Shown: positions 27,230 through 36,175, numbered from the stretch's first letter. The stretch is 48,113 bases of DNA from Acidobacteriota bacterium (GCA_003223245.1 QHYI01000128.1:1-48113), one strand, 5' to 3'. Made by a program: numbers and translations. The notes: generated from the sequence alone by a model not told the origin.

Positions 27230-27757
27230 ATGACCATTGGACAATCGATGCTCGCGGAATTTGATCAGGAAATGCAAGGCACCCGCAAAGTGCTGGAACG
27301 CTGTCCGGACGAAAAGTGGCATTGGAAACCGCATGACAAATCCGGCACGCTAGGCTGGCTCGCCAGCCACGTCGCTACCATGGTGGAGTGGCTGCCGACG
27401 ACCATTCAGAGCGAAGAGCTCGACTACGCGCCCGTTGGTGGTCCCAGCTGGCAACCTCCAAAGATCGACAACCGCAAGGAACTGCTTGCTGTGTTCGACA
27501 AGAATGTCGCAGCTGCACGCACCGCTCTCTCCAGCGTCAGCGACGCGGAAATGCTGAAGAATTGGAGGCTGCTTGCGGGTGGCCAGGAGATTTTCGCCAT
27601 GCCGCGCGTTGCCGCGATTCGCGGGATGATCTTGAACCATCACATCCATCATCGCGCGCAGCTCACCGTGTACCTGCGCTTGATTAATGTCGCCGTCCCC
27701 GGCCTCTACGGCCCGAGCGCCGACGAAATGCAGCCCAACACCGCGGCCGCAAATTAA
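27230..27757 (+). CDS. DinB-family protein
   Basis: 175 residues from the ATG at 27230, with AGGAGG (27215-27220) 9 nt upstream and a good promoter at 27160-27189. The DinB four-helix bundle shows in SMLAEFDQEMQGTRKVLERCPDEKWHWKPHDKSGTLGWLASHVATM and in NHHIHHRAQLTVYLRL near the C-terminus, which supply the predicted three-His metal site. It is probably a thiol-dependent transferase or hydrolase of unknown substrate. It faces away from the DUF1572 gene, so two related folds share one intergenic region. Confidence 0.87.
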   Translation: MTIGQSMLAEFDQEMQGTRKVLERCPDEKWHWKPHDKSGTLGWLASHVATMVEWLPTTIQSEELDYAPVGGPSWQPPKIDNRKELLAVFDKNVAAARTALSSVSDAEMLKNWRLLAGGQEIFAMPRVAAIRGMILNHHIHHRAQLTVYLRLINVAVPGLYGPSADEMQPNTAAAN

Positions 27758-27855
27758 TGCAGGCTGAAAGGCAGTTTTCCTTAGGCCCGTTCGGCAGGTT
27801 ACCCTGGCGTGAAAGAATAAACTGAAGCGCGCGACCTGAGGAGTCCGCCCTAGGA

Positions 27856-27879
27856 CTGGGCGCAGTAGGCTGCGCCCAG
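27856..27879 (+). terminator. Strong hairpin after the DinB gene
   Basis: CTGGGCGCAG-TAGG-CTGCGCCCAG, a perfect 10-bp stem with a 4-nt loop, about 100 nt after the DinB stop. A T-run follows 7 nt later (27887-27891). It probably ends the DinB transcript before the thiolase gene. The rest of 27758-28018 shows only a TATACT hexamer at 27972-27977, a possible thiolase -10 without a -35. Confidence 0.6.
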
Positions 27880-28018
27880 CAAGCCGTTTTTGAGAGACTC
27901 GGAGCCGCTAGTTTTTTTCTGCTCGCTTGCCGGCGCGGCCCGAGCCTCCAGTAGCTTCCGCCGCAACGCGCTATACTAGGGCGTCGCCCCTTTATAGTTT
28001 GACCTTCGGAGGTAAGCG

Positions 28019-29209
28019 ATGAATACCGAGACTCCCGTCATTCTTTCCGCAGTTCGCACGCCTATTGGAAAATTCCAGGGCGGCCTTGCGGGCTTCTCCG
28101 CTCCGGAGCTCGGCGCAAAAGTTGTTGCCGAAGCCATTCGCCGCGCCGGCCTTGAGGTCAAGCAGGTCGACGAAGTCATCATGGGCAATGTCGTGCAGGC
28201 CGGACTTGGCCAGAATCCCGCGCGCCAGGCCGCCCTGAGAGCCGGCTGCGAGCCGCGTGTAGCGGCCATGACCATCAACAAAGTTTGCGGCTCCAGCCTA
28301 AAAGCGGTCGCGCTCGCCGCGCAAGCCGTTCAGCTGGGTGAATCGGAAATCGTCGTCGCCGGTGGCATGGAATCCATGTCCAACTGCCCGTATCTTTTGC
28401 CGCAGGCGCGTACCGGCTATCGCCTCGGCGATGCCAAGATCGTGGATTCGATGATTCACGACGGCTTGTGGGACGCTTATGAAGATTTTCACATGGGCAT
28501 GACCGGCGAGCTGGTCGCCGAAAAATACGGAATCACACGCGAGGAGCAGGACCGGTTTGCGGTCGCCAGCCATCAGAAGGCCGTTCGTGCGCGCAAATCC
28601 TGCTTCTTCGAAGCGCAGATTCTGCCCATCGAAGTGCCGCAGAAGAAAGGCGATCCTGTCATCATCAAATATGACGAATCCCCGCGCGAAGACACTGCTC
28701 TCGAGGCGCTCGCGAAGTTAAAACCTGCGTTCAAGAAAGACGGCACCGTGACGGCTGGAAATGCGCCCGGCACCAATGACGGCGCGGCGTCTTTGGTTGT
28801 CACCAGCGAGCGCAACGCTGCGCGCCTTGGGAAGCAGCCGATCGCTCGGATCGTCGCGCAGGCGGTCAGCGGCGTTGAGCCCAAATGGGTGATGATGGCG
28901 CCGGTAGATGCCGTCGAAAAGCTGCTCGCGAAAACCGGCTGGGACCGCGACAAAGATGTCGATCTCTACGAGTTAAACGAAGCTTTCGCCGTGGCGGCGA
29001 TTGCCGTCACGCGCCAGCTCAAGCTCAATCCCGAGAAAGTGAACGTGAACGGCGGTGCGGTCGCGCTGGGTCATCCCATCGGCGCGAGCGGCGCGCGCAT
29101 CCTGGTTACGCTGCTCTACGAATTGCAGCGCCGCAACCTGAGACGGGGCGTCGCCGCCCTCTGCCTTGGTGGCGGAAACGCGGTGGCTCTAGCCGTCGAA
29201 CGTTTCTGA
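28019..29209 (+). CDS. Acetyl-CoA C-acetyltransferase (thiolase)
   Basis: 396 residues of the thiolase family: the nucleophile is Cys90 in [12 protein letters not shown], the His motif is [11 protein letters not shown], and the second Cys lies in [11 protein letters not shown]. It condenses two acetyl-CoA to acetoacetyl-CoA or cleaves 3-ketoacyl-CoA; length and sequence fit the biosynthetic AtoB/PhaA group better than the FadA group, but this is not certain. GGAGGT lies 6 nt before the ATG. No hydroxyacyl-CoA dehydrogenase or PHA genes are adjacent. Confidence 0.92.
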   Translation: MNTETPVILSAVRTPIGKFQGGLAGFSAPELGAKVVAEAIRRAGLEVKQVDEVIMGNVVQAGLGQNPARQAALRAGCEPRVAAMTINKVCGSSLKAVALAAQAVQLGESEIVVAGGMESMSNCPYLLPQARTGYRLGDAKIVDSMIHDGLWDAYEDFHMGMTGELVAEKYGITREEQDRFAVASHQKAVRARKSCFFEAQILPIEVPQKKGDPVIIKYDESPREDTALEALAKLKPAFKKDGTVTAGNAPGTNDGAASLVVTSERNAARLGKQPIARIVAQAVSGVEPKWVMMAPVDAVEKLLAKTGWDRDKDVDLYELNEAFAVAAIAVTRQLKLNPEKVNVNGGAVALGHPIGASGARILVTLLYELQRRNLRRGVAALCLGGGNAVALAVERF

Positions 29210-29251
29210 ACTTCACCCCGCCCTCGCTCTTGGTGCTCCGTTCGCGATTGC

Positions 29252-29279
29252 GGCATCGGGGGCATCGGGGGGCATCGGG
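29252..29279 (+). repeat. Short tandem repeat
   Basis: Three imperfect copies of GGCATCGGG, differing only in the number of Gs between them, in the spacer between the thiolase and the oxidoreductase gene. Confidence 0.7.
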
Positions 29280-29350
29280 CACTACCCCTTGCAGCCCAAA
29301 TCCTAGTAGCATTCTCAGGAAACCTACGAATCGAAGCAGGGGGGAACACA

Positions 29351-30661
29351 ATGTCAAAAGAAGCAAACCAGCAATCGAACTCCACCGACAAACTCGACCG
29401 CCGCAAATTCATTGGCGTAGCCGCCGCCACGACCGGCCTGATGTTCATTAAGCCGGAACTGGTTCGCGGCACGGACGCGAACTCCGCGGTTCGCGTCGGC
29501 TTGCTCGGCTGCGGCGGGCGGGGCACGGAAGACGCTACAAATCTGGTCGACACCGGCGGCGCGCGCGTTGTGGCGCTTGCGGATCTGTTTCAGGACCAGC
29601 TCGACGCTGCTCACGCCAACTTTGACAAACTCCAACAAGCCAAAGGCTACAGCGCGATTGACAGCTCGCAACTCTTCGTCGGCCCGAACGCATTTCACGA
29701 AATTGCCGTTTCCAAGGGAGTCGACGCTATTGTCATTGCCACACCTCCTTATTTTCATCCGCAGCACCTCGAAGCGGTCGTTGCTGCCGGCAAGCACGTG
29801 TATCTTGAAAAGCCCGTAGCCGTCGACGTGCCCGGCGCGAAAAAAGTCATCGAGATTGGCAAGCGCGCTGAAGGCAAGCTCAGCCTCGACGTCGGCTTCC
29901 AAATCCGGGACTGCCCGCCGTTCGTGGAAATGGTGCGCCGCATTCACGCCGGCGCGCTTGGCAAAATTGCTTGCGGCGACGCCTATTACCTTAGCGGATA
30001 CATCGATCGCCCGCCTTGGCCAAACGCTTCGCCCGCCGAGCGGCGGCTCCGTAACTGGGTTTACGACCGCGTGCTCTCCGGCGACATCATCGTTGAGCAA
30101 AACATTCACGTCATCGACATTTGCAACTGGGTTCTTCAGGCGCATCCACTAAAGGCGGCCGCAACCGGCAGCCGCCTCGGCCGTCCGGCAAACGACGGCG
30201 ACTGCTATGGAAACTACAACGCGGTCTTTCACTATCCCGATGGAGTCGATGTCACTTTCAGCTCGACACAGTTCGCGAAAGGCTGGTGGGACGTCTCCGA
30301 ACGCTTCTTCGGAACCAAAGGGACCTCGCTATCTCCCTATCGCGGGCCACTCGGGATTTGGGGCGATGACCCTTGGCAGTGGGAAGCGTCAGCGGCGAAG
30401 GACTCCAGCGACCAAGGATTTTCCGTCACTGGAAAATTCACTTCCAATCTCGAGCTCGCCGATCCCGAGAAAAAGAAGGCTTTTGTTGCCAGCATCACCA
30501 GCGGCAATTTCCATAATCAAGCCGCCAAAGGCGCGGAATCCGCGCTTTCTTGCATGCTGGCGCGTTCCGCGGCTTACACCGGGCGCGAGCTCACATGGGA
30601 CGAGTTGATGAAGTCCACAGAGGTGTTAGACCCGAAGATTGACTTGCACAAGTTGATTTAA
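29351..30661 (+). CDS. Tat-exported Gfo/Idh/MocA-family oxidoreductase
   Basis: 436 residues with a twin-arginine signal (LDRRKFIGVAAATTGLMF, about residues 15-32). The NAD(P)-binding Rossmann fold follows (VRVGLLGCGGRGTEDA), then the EKP motif (VYLEKPVAVD) and the C-terminal Gfo/Idh/MocA domain (DIIVEQNIHVIDICNWVL). Such proteins usually oxidise or reduce sugars and their derivatives with tightly bound NAD(P); the Tat signal implies the protein is exported with its cofactor already bound. The substrate is unknown. A G-rich Shine-Dalgarno precedes the ATG at 29351. Confidence 0.9.
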   Translation: MSKEANQQSNSTDKLDRRKFIGVAAATTGLMFIKPELVRGTDANSAVRVGLLGCGGRGTEDATNLVDTGGARVVALADLFQDQLDAAHANFDKLQQAKGYSAIDSSQLFVGPNAFHEIAVSKGVDAIVIATPPYFHPQHLEAVVAAGKHVYLEKPVAVDVPGAKKVIEIGKRAEGKLSLDVGFQIRDCPPFVEMVRRIHAGALGKIACGDAYYLSGYIDRPPWPNASPAERRLRNWVYDRVLSGDIIVEQNIHVIDICNWVLQAHPLKAAATGSRLGRPANDGDCYGNYNAVFHYPDGVDVTFSSTQFAKGWWDVSERFFGTKGTSLSPYRGPLGIWGDDPWQWEASAAKDSSDQGFSVTGKFTSNLELADPEKKKAFVASITSGNFHNQAAKGAESALSCMLARSAAYTGRELTWDELMKSTEVLDPKIDLHKLI

Positions 30662-30747
30662 TTTTCGAACCCCGTGGTTTGGAAGCGAATTGCAGATCGG
30701 GTAAGTTCGGAACGGACACGAAGACCAATCCGAATAACTGGCAAGGC

Positions 30748-31137
30748 TTATTGATGCGGCTTGCTTTTCACGTAAGCTTTGGGAATTTCCTTGGCATAGA
30801 TCAGCCGTAGCGTCACGCTTTTTGTCTGCCCGGAATGCACGGTGATGTTTTTCTCCCACTCGGAAAAGACGCCTCTCGCAGATGCGCGCATATCGTAATT
30901 GTCGGCACGCAGCTTGGTAATCGTGAAATGGCCGTGTGCGTCCGCGTGCACGGCATGCGGAGCGTTTCCCCCGGAGGATTGATAACTGACAGCTGCGCGC
31001 GGAACAGGTTTGTCATCAGGACCAAGCACTACCCCGGTCACCGTTGCTGTTCCCCTTTTCTGCGGACCGGCGGCCACGCTGCGAACATTTACTAGGACAA
31101 GCAAGAAGATCGCCAGAATCAAAACGATGCGTCTCAT
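30748..31137 (-). CDS. Secreted carboxypeptidase-regulatory-like protein
   Basis: 129 residues from the ATG at 31137, with a signal peptide (MRRIVLILAIFLLVLVNVRSVAAG) followed by a single transthyretin-like fold: TVTGVVLGPDDKPVPRAAVSYQSSGGNAPHAV, AHGHFTITKLRADNYDMRASA. The longer frame upstream to 31353 is not preferred because the signal peptide starts here and a purine-rich GAGGCGGA site precedes it. It is probably a periplasmic or surface protein. A perfect 20-bp palindrome lies 15 nt upstream of the ATG. Confidence 0.8.
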   Translation of the reverse strand: MRRIVLILAIFLLVLVNVRSVAAGPQKRGTATVTGVVLGPDDKPVPRAAVSYQSSGGNAPHAVHADAHGHFTITKLRADNYDMRASARGVFSEWEKNITVHSGQTKSVTLRLIYAKEIPKAYVKSKPHQ

Positions 31138-31152
31138 TTTTTCCGCCTCGGC

Positions 31153-31172
31153 AGCGCTCCCATGGGAGCGCT
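31153..31172. promoter_or_regulatory. Perfect 20-bp palindrome upstream of the secreted protein gene
   Basis: AGCGCTCCCATGGGAGCGCT reads the same on both strands and lies 15 nt before the ATG at 31137, just upstream of the ribosome-binding region. It could be a dimeric repressor operator, or in RNA a hairpin that restricts ribosome access. Confidence 0.5.
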
Positions 31173-31435
31173 TTGAAAGGATTGGGCCGTGAGGGCTGAC
31201 CTTTTCGTTCCTTCCCTTCAAGGGTAAACCGCTCCGCGCCAGACGCTGCCGTATGAGCCAAAAATGTGCTTCCCCATAACCTGCCAGTTGGGACAGGTCG
31301 TTCGGCGCCATGAGTTCAAGGTGTCCCTCCCCTCCCGTGCCCTGGATTTTCACGCAGGACTCAGAGCTGGTTTGATGTTGGGGAGGGGGATTCTGTGAAA
31401 TACTTCCGTGTTCACTTTTTTATCCAGGAGATTCG

Positions 31436-31699
31436 ATGCCACGCTACCTCACGCAGCACACGCTTGCTTGCCTCACCCGGCAGGGTGCCGAAGCGCTCGC
31501 ACAGCGCATGCAAGCAGGCGGGACGGCGCGAGCCGAACGCGTGCTGGTCAATTTGCTCGAAGGAACAATGTTCGTGGAGTTTCGCGCGGATTCGCGCGAA
31601 GCGCTCGAGGGCTGGCTCAAGGCAGAAGGCATGCACTTCGATTTCCTCGTGCGCATTGAATGGGAGATGCGCGACGCCCGGCTACAGCAAGCCGAGTAA
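31436..31699 (+). CDS. Small conserved-looking hypothetical protein
   Basis: 87 residues from an ATG preceded by AGGAG 6 nt upstream. It reads as a compact alpha/beta protein: helix (LACLTRQGAEALAQRMQAG), strand (ERVLVNLLEGTMFVEF), helix (SREALEGWLKAEG), strand (DFLVRIEWEM). The layout recalls the small ferredoxin-like proteins grouped as DUF4242, but the match is not strong enough to name. It has no signal peptide or Cys. It is not obviously linked to its neighbours. Confidence 0.65.
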   Translation: MPRYLTQHTLACLTRQGAEALAQRMQAGGTARAERVLVNLLEGTMFVEFRADSREALEGWLKAEGMHFDFLVRIEWEMRDARLQQAE

Positions 31700-32059
31700 C
31701 TTTCGGTTTTGTCCGGATGGCATTCTTCCGCTTCCAAAGCGGCGACGCGCTTCAGAGAGAGCCGATCCTGCGCCGGCCGGTGGGCAATGTTTTTGTGATG
31801 GCGCGAATTCGACCATGCGCGGTTGAAGGAGAAAAGCACGCCACTCCTCCGGAAAGTCAAAGGGATAGAGGGAAAGAAAAGAATGTTGCCGAATTCCAGC
31901 TGTTCGCAACAGCAACGGCCCGGCTAATGCGTTAGCCTCTGGATCCGCCGGAAGAAAAGAAATGAGGCGCGTGAATCCGCGAACGTTTTCTGCGCTAGCT
32001 GATCTTTGGAATGGGTGAATGATTCCTCGGGGCCGGAAAGAGCTGTTCCTGGAGGAGCC
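31700..32059. other. Intergenic stretch
   Basis: 360 nt. Open frames on either strand here lack a ribosome-binding site and protein-like composition. No repeat or RNA gene was recognised. Confidence 0.5.
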
Positions 32060-32359
32060 ATGTTTGATCCCTATTGGTGCAAAGCGTGGTTCCTTCAAGC
32101 TGATCTTAATAAATGGATGTTGGCGCCGTCCCGAAGGTTTCGCGCGGAACAGGAGTCCGAAGCGTGGCATGACCGCAGCTGGCACGGTAAGCAAACCGAA
32201 TCGCGCGCTTCTTCCCGTGCAGAAAGGCTGTCTACGGGATCAGCATGCCTGAAATTGACCGGAATCGCCCAGGTCGCGTCCCAAGAACGGTCACCCCAGT
32301 TTTTCGTCTCCGATAAGCCTTCTCCACTTAGTTCTTTGTTTTCTGTAACTTGGCTTTAG
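32060..32359 (+). CDS. Possible small hypothetical protein
   Basis: 99 residues from an ATG with a strong GGAGGAG site 4 nt upstream. The N-half (MFDPYWCKAWFLQADLNKWM, then SRRFRAEQESEAWHDRSWHG) looks protein-like, while the C-half is Ser-rich and weakly compositional. No family is recognised. The next gene, an ECF sigma factor, begins 40 nt later, so they may be cotranscribed. The call rests on the Shine-Dalgarno and could be wrong. Confidence 0.3.
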   Translation: MFDPYWCKAWFLQADLNKWMLAPSRRFRAEQESEAWHDRSWHGKQTESRASSRAERLSTGSACLKLTGIAQVASQERSPQFFVSDKPSPLSSLFSVTWL

Positions 32360-32399
32360 GCATTCCTTGGCGATTGGCCTGCCCTGGGTTCCTCATGTT

Positions 32400-33074
32400 A
32401 TGGCCACAGCATCTGCGAGTTTTGAAAGCATGACCCGTCCTGGGCTGCTTCTGCTGGCGCAGAGAGGCGACCGGGAATCACTGGCCAGGCTGATCCTGCC
32501 CTATGCGGCCGGTTTGTATCGCGCGGCTCTGCGGTTGACCCGGAATCCTGCGGACGCGGAAGACGCACGTCAAGAAGCTTTTCTCAAGGTCATTCGCAGG
32601 CTCGAGCAATTTGCGGGCAGAACGACGCGAGACGAAAAACAGGACAATTTGCACGCCTGGGTTTCGCGCATTGGCACCAACGCCTCCATTGACATCATCC
32701 GCAAACGGCGCGGTGGGAAGCTGTTTTCTTTGGAAGAGCCGACCGGGACTAACGAAGAGACGTTCGGAAGCCACATCGCGGCTCGCCACGAAAACCCCGA
32801 AGAGCGCTACGCGCGGACGGAAATGCGCAAGCGCATGGCGGACTCAATTCGGCAGCTGGCTCCGGAGCTGCGGCACGTATGCCTGCTGCGCGATGTTTTA
32901 GAGTACTCCACGCAAGAAGTCGCACAGCGCCTGGGAGTATCCTCACTGACTGTGCGGCTGCGTCTGTTTCGTGCGCGCCGCCGGCTCCGTGAAAAACTCA
33001 ACCCTGGCCACAAGTCTCCTGCTCCCTTGCTCCGGAAAAACCTGAACGCTTATCAAGCAATAGCACTGAGATAG
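32400..33074 (+). CDS. ECF RNA polymerase sigma factor
   Basis: 224 residues from the ATG at 32400; 32430 is an equally possible start and neither has a good Shine-Dalgarno. Region 2: LYRAALRLTRNPADAEDARQEAFLKVIRRLEQF..NLHAWVSRIGTNASIDIIRKRR. Region 4: ELRHVCLLRDVLEYSTQEVAQRLGVSSLTVRLRLFRARRRLREKL. This is the two-domain extracytoplasmic-function type that directs transcription of a stress or envelope regulon. No anti-sigma or zinc-binding regulator gene follows; the next gene is a PilZ protein. Confidence 0.88.
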   Translation: MATASASFESMTRPGLLLLAQRGDRESLARLILPYAAGLYRAALRLTRNPADAEDARQEAFLKVIRRLEQFAGRTTRDEKQDNLHAWVSRIGTNASIDIIRKRRGGKLFSLEEPTGTNEETFGSHIAARHENPEERYARTEMRKRMADSIRQLAPELRHVCLLRDVLEYSTQEVAQRLGVSSLTVRLRLFRARRRLREKLNPGHKSPAPLLRKNLNAYQAIALR

Positions 33075-33131
33075 ATACTTTGCGCTGAATTCGATTTACG
33101 GGCGTAGAATCATCCCATCTCTCGGCCCGGG

Positions 33132-33488
33132 ATGGATATGGAACAGGATCGGCGGCGCACACCCCGTTATCCGTTCAACGCCTCCATCGAAATGCGCGAA
33201 GGCACGTCGCAAGACAAACGGACCGCGCGCGTGACCGGACTCAGCCTGAACGGATGCTACGTGAGCACGGAGAGTCCCTATCCGGAGGGCACTTCGCTCA
33301 CCGTGAAAGTCTTCACGGAGACGGAATTCTACGAAGGCCAAGCAACGGTAATTTATATCCAGGAAAAATTGGGTATCGGACTGATGTTCACCGAGACGCG
33401 GCCCTATTATCTGATGGTGCTGCGGAAATGGCTACTGTCCGCAATGATGGCACAGAAAGGGGCAAGTAAGGTCCCAAAGGGAGAGTAG
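33132..33488 (+). CDS. PilZ-domain protein
   Basis: 118 residues consisting of one PilZ domain: RRRTPRYPF supplies the RxxxR cyclic-di-GMP motif, and GLSLNGCYV is in the place of the (D/N)xSxxG motif, reading LSLNG. The second motif therefore keeps Ser and Gly but has Leu where Asp/Asn is usual, so c-di-GMP binding may be weakened. The start at 33132 (or the ATG at 33138) gives normal length. It lies 57 nt after the ECF sigma gene on the same strand. Confidence 0.82.
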   Translation: MDMEQDRRRTPRYPFNASIEMREGTSQDKRTARVTGLSLNGCYVSTESPYPEGTSLTVKVFTETEFYEGQATVIYIQEKLGIGLMFTETRPYYLMVLRKWLLSAMMAQKGASKVPKGE

Positions 33489-33560
33489 CTCTTTCCTCGC
33501 GCCACTCCAAAGAAAACTTCAGTCAAGCAAGGCGTTGCTAAAAGCGGCAGCCTGATCGAG

Positions 33561-34100
33561 CTAGTGCCGGAGCCTGTCGGTAACGAGTTCCGGGTGCAGG
33601 CGCCGAAAACTTTCCGCAACGTGGCAGTTCCAACAGACGGGCCAGTGAGTGGCCAGCGTTTGCTCGAGATTTTCAAGCGGGACTTCGTTCCACTGAAGGG
33701 TCTTCCTGTGTTCATCGACGAGGGCGGGCGGATGATCATGCCAGTGGATTTCGCCAAACGGCTTGTGGCAGTAGACACACTTCTTTCCTTCATACCAGCG
33801 ATTGACAAGGATGGAGACCAAGCAGTCCTTCGGCGATTGTTCAATTTGTGGCAAACATTCCTGGCCGCAGCCAGCCATTTCCGGCCAGCGGGTGCATTCG
33901 CTCAATTGAAGATGCGGTTTTCCTGCCAGTGATGCGATAGCAGCCTTTCCCGCAGCAACCCGTACGCCGGCAGGCTGCTGATTTTCGGGACAGGTGAGGA
34001 TGTGATTGCCGCGAAGGTTGCCGTAAATGCCCAGCGAACGTATTAGCTCAAAAATGACGACCACGAGGGCTGCCGCGAGAACCAACAGGGCATATGCCAT
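33561..34100 (-). CDS. Membrane-anchored protein with two CXXCH motifs
   Basis: 179 residues: an N-terminal transmembrane helix (residues 2-20) and then a soluble domain with nine Cys (37, 69, 78, 82, 93, 108, 111, 156, 159). Two segments read CXXCH: CVYCH (108-112) and CWNCH (156-160), with a His-rich stretch between them (IHWHDH). CXXCH is the covalent heme c motif, so a small di-heme cytochrome is possible; equally, the four Cys could form a zinc ribbon and the remaining Cys disulfides. The family is not recognised. It lies between two PilZ-type genes. Confidence 0.65.
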   Translation of the reverse strand: MAYALLVLAAALVVVIFELIRSLGIYGNLRGNHILTCPENQQPAGVRVAAGKAAIASLAGKPHLQLSECTRWPEMAGCGQECLPQIEQSPKDCLVSILVNRWYEGKKCVYCHKPFGEIHWHDHPPALVDEHRKTLQWNEVPLENLEQTLATHWPVCWNCHVAESFRRLHPELVTDRLRH

Positions 34101-34343
34101 AACCTTCTCCCTTCCTGCCTAGAGTTCCCGGTTGTCCGTGCTTCGTTCGATGGGCCGAGGAAGCGCGGTGAATTCCGAGACCCCTCCCAAGGAAACACGT
34201 TTACCTCCGCCAGAGCACAAGGCGCGGTGACGGGCATCACCCGTGCACGTGACGGCGGTCTTTCCTCCCTTCGGAAACCTTTAAGCGCTATGTTTTTGCG
34301 AACTTAAGGAACAGCTTTACGGGAACAAAAGGAAAGAAATGGC

Positions 34344-34742
34344 TTACTTTTGCGCTCCGAGCTTTGTTGCGGTACGCGCCTCGGGACTCTTGGGAGACCA
34401 GTCTTCGGGAGGAAAGGCTACGCGCCAGAAATTCGGGCTTGGCTTGGAAAATTCCACACCTACTTCGGCCCTTCCGTTACGCACGGGACCTAGGAATGCC
34501 ACATGACATTCCTGTTCCACACCGGTCTTGGTGTGCTTCACGTGGATTACCGCACCGCTGATTACTCGCGCATTGAGCAAGATCAGGGCGCCATGCGCGT
34601 TGACGGCGAGAGTCTCGGTCATTTCCTCGAAATCCTTGCCTTGGGCATCCTTGCCGCGAACCCGGATGCCGACTTGCATGAGCACGCGCTGGCTGCGGCG
34701 TCGTGCTCCAATATTGGTGCTGGTTGTAGAAACCCGGGACAT
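34344..34742 (-). CDS. PilZ-like domain protein
   Basis: 132 residues. The N-terminus has ARRRSQRVLMQVGIRVRG, resembling the RxxxR motif, followed by EMTETLAVNAHGALILL in place of the second PilZ motif (NAHG instead of DxSxxG) and a typical closing strand NGRAEVGVEF. It is probably a degenerate PilZ domain that may not bind c-di-GMP. The C-terminal tail is Lys/Thr/Ser-rich. It is a single gene, upstream of the membrane CXXCH gene on the same strand. Confidence 0.7.
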   Translation of the reverse strand: MSRVSTTSTNIGARRRSQRVLMQVGIRVRGKDAQGKDFEEMTETLAVNAHGALILLNARVISGAVIHVKHTKTGVEQECHVAFLGPVRNGRAEVGVEFSKPSPNFWRVAFPPEDWSPKSPEARTATKLGAQK

Positions 34743-34834
34743 GTGGACCCTCGCTTTAATTAACTATACGCGCTCGAACGGAACTGTCGAGGGGCATCCC
34801 GAAGGCGGTTTTCAAAGAGGATACGACTCTTTAA

Positions 34835-36175
34835 CTAGCCGCGCTCTTCCATGGGGACGTAATGGCGTGTGTCGTGGCCGAGGTAAATCTGGCGTGGACG
34901 CGCAATTTTCTGCTCGGGGTCCACAAGCATCTCCTCCCATTGCGCAATCCAGCCCGAGGTGCGCGGAATCGCAAACAGCACCGGAAACATGGTCATCGGG
35001 AAGCCCATCGATTGGTAAATGAGCCCCGTGTAGAAGTCCACGTTAGGATAGAGCTTGCGTTTGATGAAGTATTCATCTTCCAATGCGATGCGTTCGCATT
35101 CCAAGGCGATTTCGAGCAGCGGATTCTTCCCCATCAGGTCGAATACCTGGTACGCGATGTGCTTGATGATGCGCGCGCGGGGATCGTAATTCTTGTACAC
35201 GCGATGGCCGAAACCCATCAGTTTCGTTTCACCGGCTTTCACGCGCTTGATGAACGCGGGTACGTTTTGAACTGAACCAATCTCCATGAGCATGCGGAGA
35301 ACTTCTTCATTGGCGCCGCCATGAAGCGGTCCGTAAAGCGCGGCGATAGCGGCAGCGGTCGCGGAGTAGGGATCGACGTGCGAGCTGCCTACACTGCGTA
35401 TCGTATTCGCCGAGCAGTTCTGTTCATGGTCGGCGTGGAGAATGAAGAGAATATCTAGAGCGCGCTCGAGCGTGGGATTCGGCCGGTACTTGGCTTCCGA
35501 AGTGCGGAAGAGCATGTTCAGGAAATTTCCGGGATAGCTCAGATCGTTGTCGGGATAGACATAGGGCATGCCTAACGTGTGCCGGTAAGCGAACGCTGCG
35601 ATCGTGGGCATTTTGCCAATCAGACGATAGGTCTGCTTCTTTCGCGATTCAGGACTGAAGATGTCTTTCGCGTCGTGATAGAAAGTCGAGAGGGCGGCAA
35701 TCGTGGAAATCATCATGCCCATCGGGTGGGCGTCGTAGTGGAATCCGTCGAGAAACTTCTTGATGCTTTCGTGAATGAACGTGTGATGCGTAACGTGATA
35801 CGTCCAATCCTTCAGCTGCGCGGACGTGGGTAACTCGCCGTTTAGAAGCAGATAAGCCGTTTCCAGGTAGGTGCTCTTCTCGGCGAGATCCTCGATAGGA
35901 TAGCCGCGATAACGCAAAATACCTACATCGCCGTCGATGTACGTCACTCGGCTGATGCAGGAAGCCGTGTTGTTGAACGCCGGATCATAACTCATCAACC
36001 CAAATTCTTTCGGATCGACCTTAACCTGCCGCAGGTCGGAAGCGCGGATGGTCCCGTGGGTGATGGGGATTTCGTAGGATTTTCCGGTCCGATTGTCAGT
36101 GATGGTGAGCGTTTCACGGGCCGTGGCGGTGCCGTCAGGTTTTCTCGCCTGTGTCGCAGAGAGTGGAGAGCTCAT
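34835..36175 (-). CDS. gltA: Citrate synthase
   Basis: 446 residues of the type II (hexameric, GltA-like) citrate synthase, which condenses acetyl-CoA and oxaloacetate as the entry step of the TCA cycle. Active-site motifs: GPLHGGANEEVL (His), GFGHRVYKNYDPRA (His) and NVDFYTG (Asp). An N-terminal beta domain typical of the bacterial type II enzyme precedes them. AAGGA lies 7 nt before the ATG. It is transcribed alone, with the pirin gene divergent. Confidence 0.97.
   Translation of the reverse strand: MSSPLSATQARKPDGTATARETLTITDNRTGKSYEIPITHGTIRASDLRQVKVDPKEFGLMSYDPAFNNTASCISRVTYIDGDVGILRYRGYPIEDLAEKSTYLETAYLLLNGELPTSAQLKDWTYHVTHHTFIHESIKKFLDGFHYDAHPMGMMISTIAALSTFYHDAKDIFSPESRKKQTYRLIGKMPTIAAFAYRHTLGMPYVYPDNDLSYPGNFLNMLFRTSEAKYRPNPTLERALDILFILHADHEQNCSANTIRSVGSSHVDPYSATAAAIAALYGPLHGGANEEVLRMLMEIGSVQNVPAFIKRVKAGETKLMGFGHRVYKNYDPRARIIKHIAYQVFDLMGKNPLLEIALECERIALEDEYFIKRKLYPNVDFYTGLIYQSMGFPMTMFPVLFAIPRTSGWIAQWEEMLVDPEQKIARPRQIYLGHDTRHYVPMEERG

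Noticed and set aside
31682-32194. 170-codon minus-strand ORF between the small protein and the sigma factor
   Set aside because: Biased composition, no start site and overlap with the better-supported plus-strand ORF at 32060.
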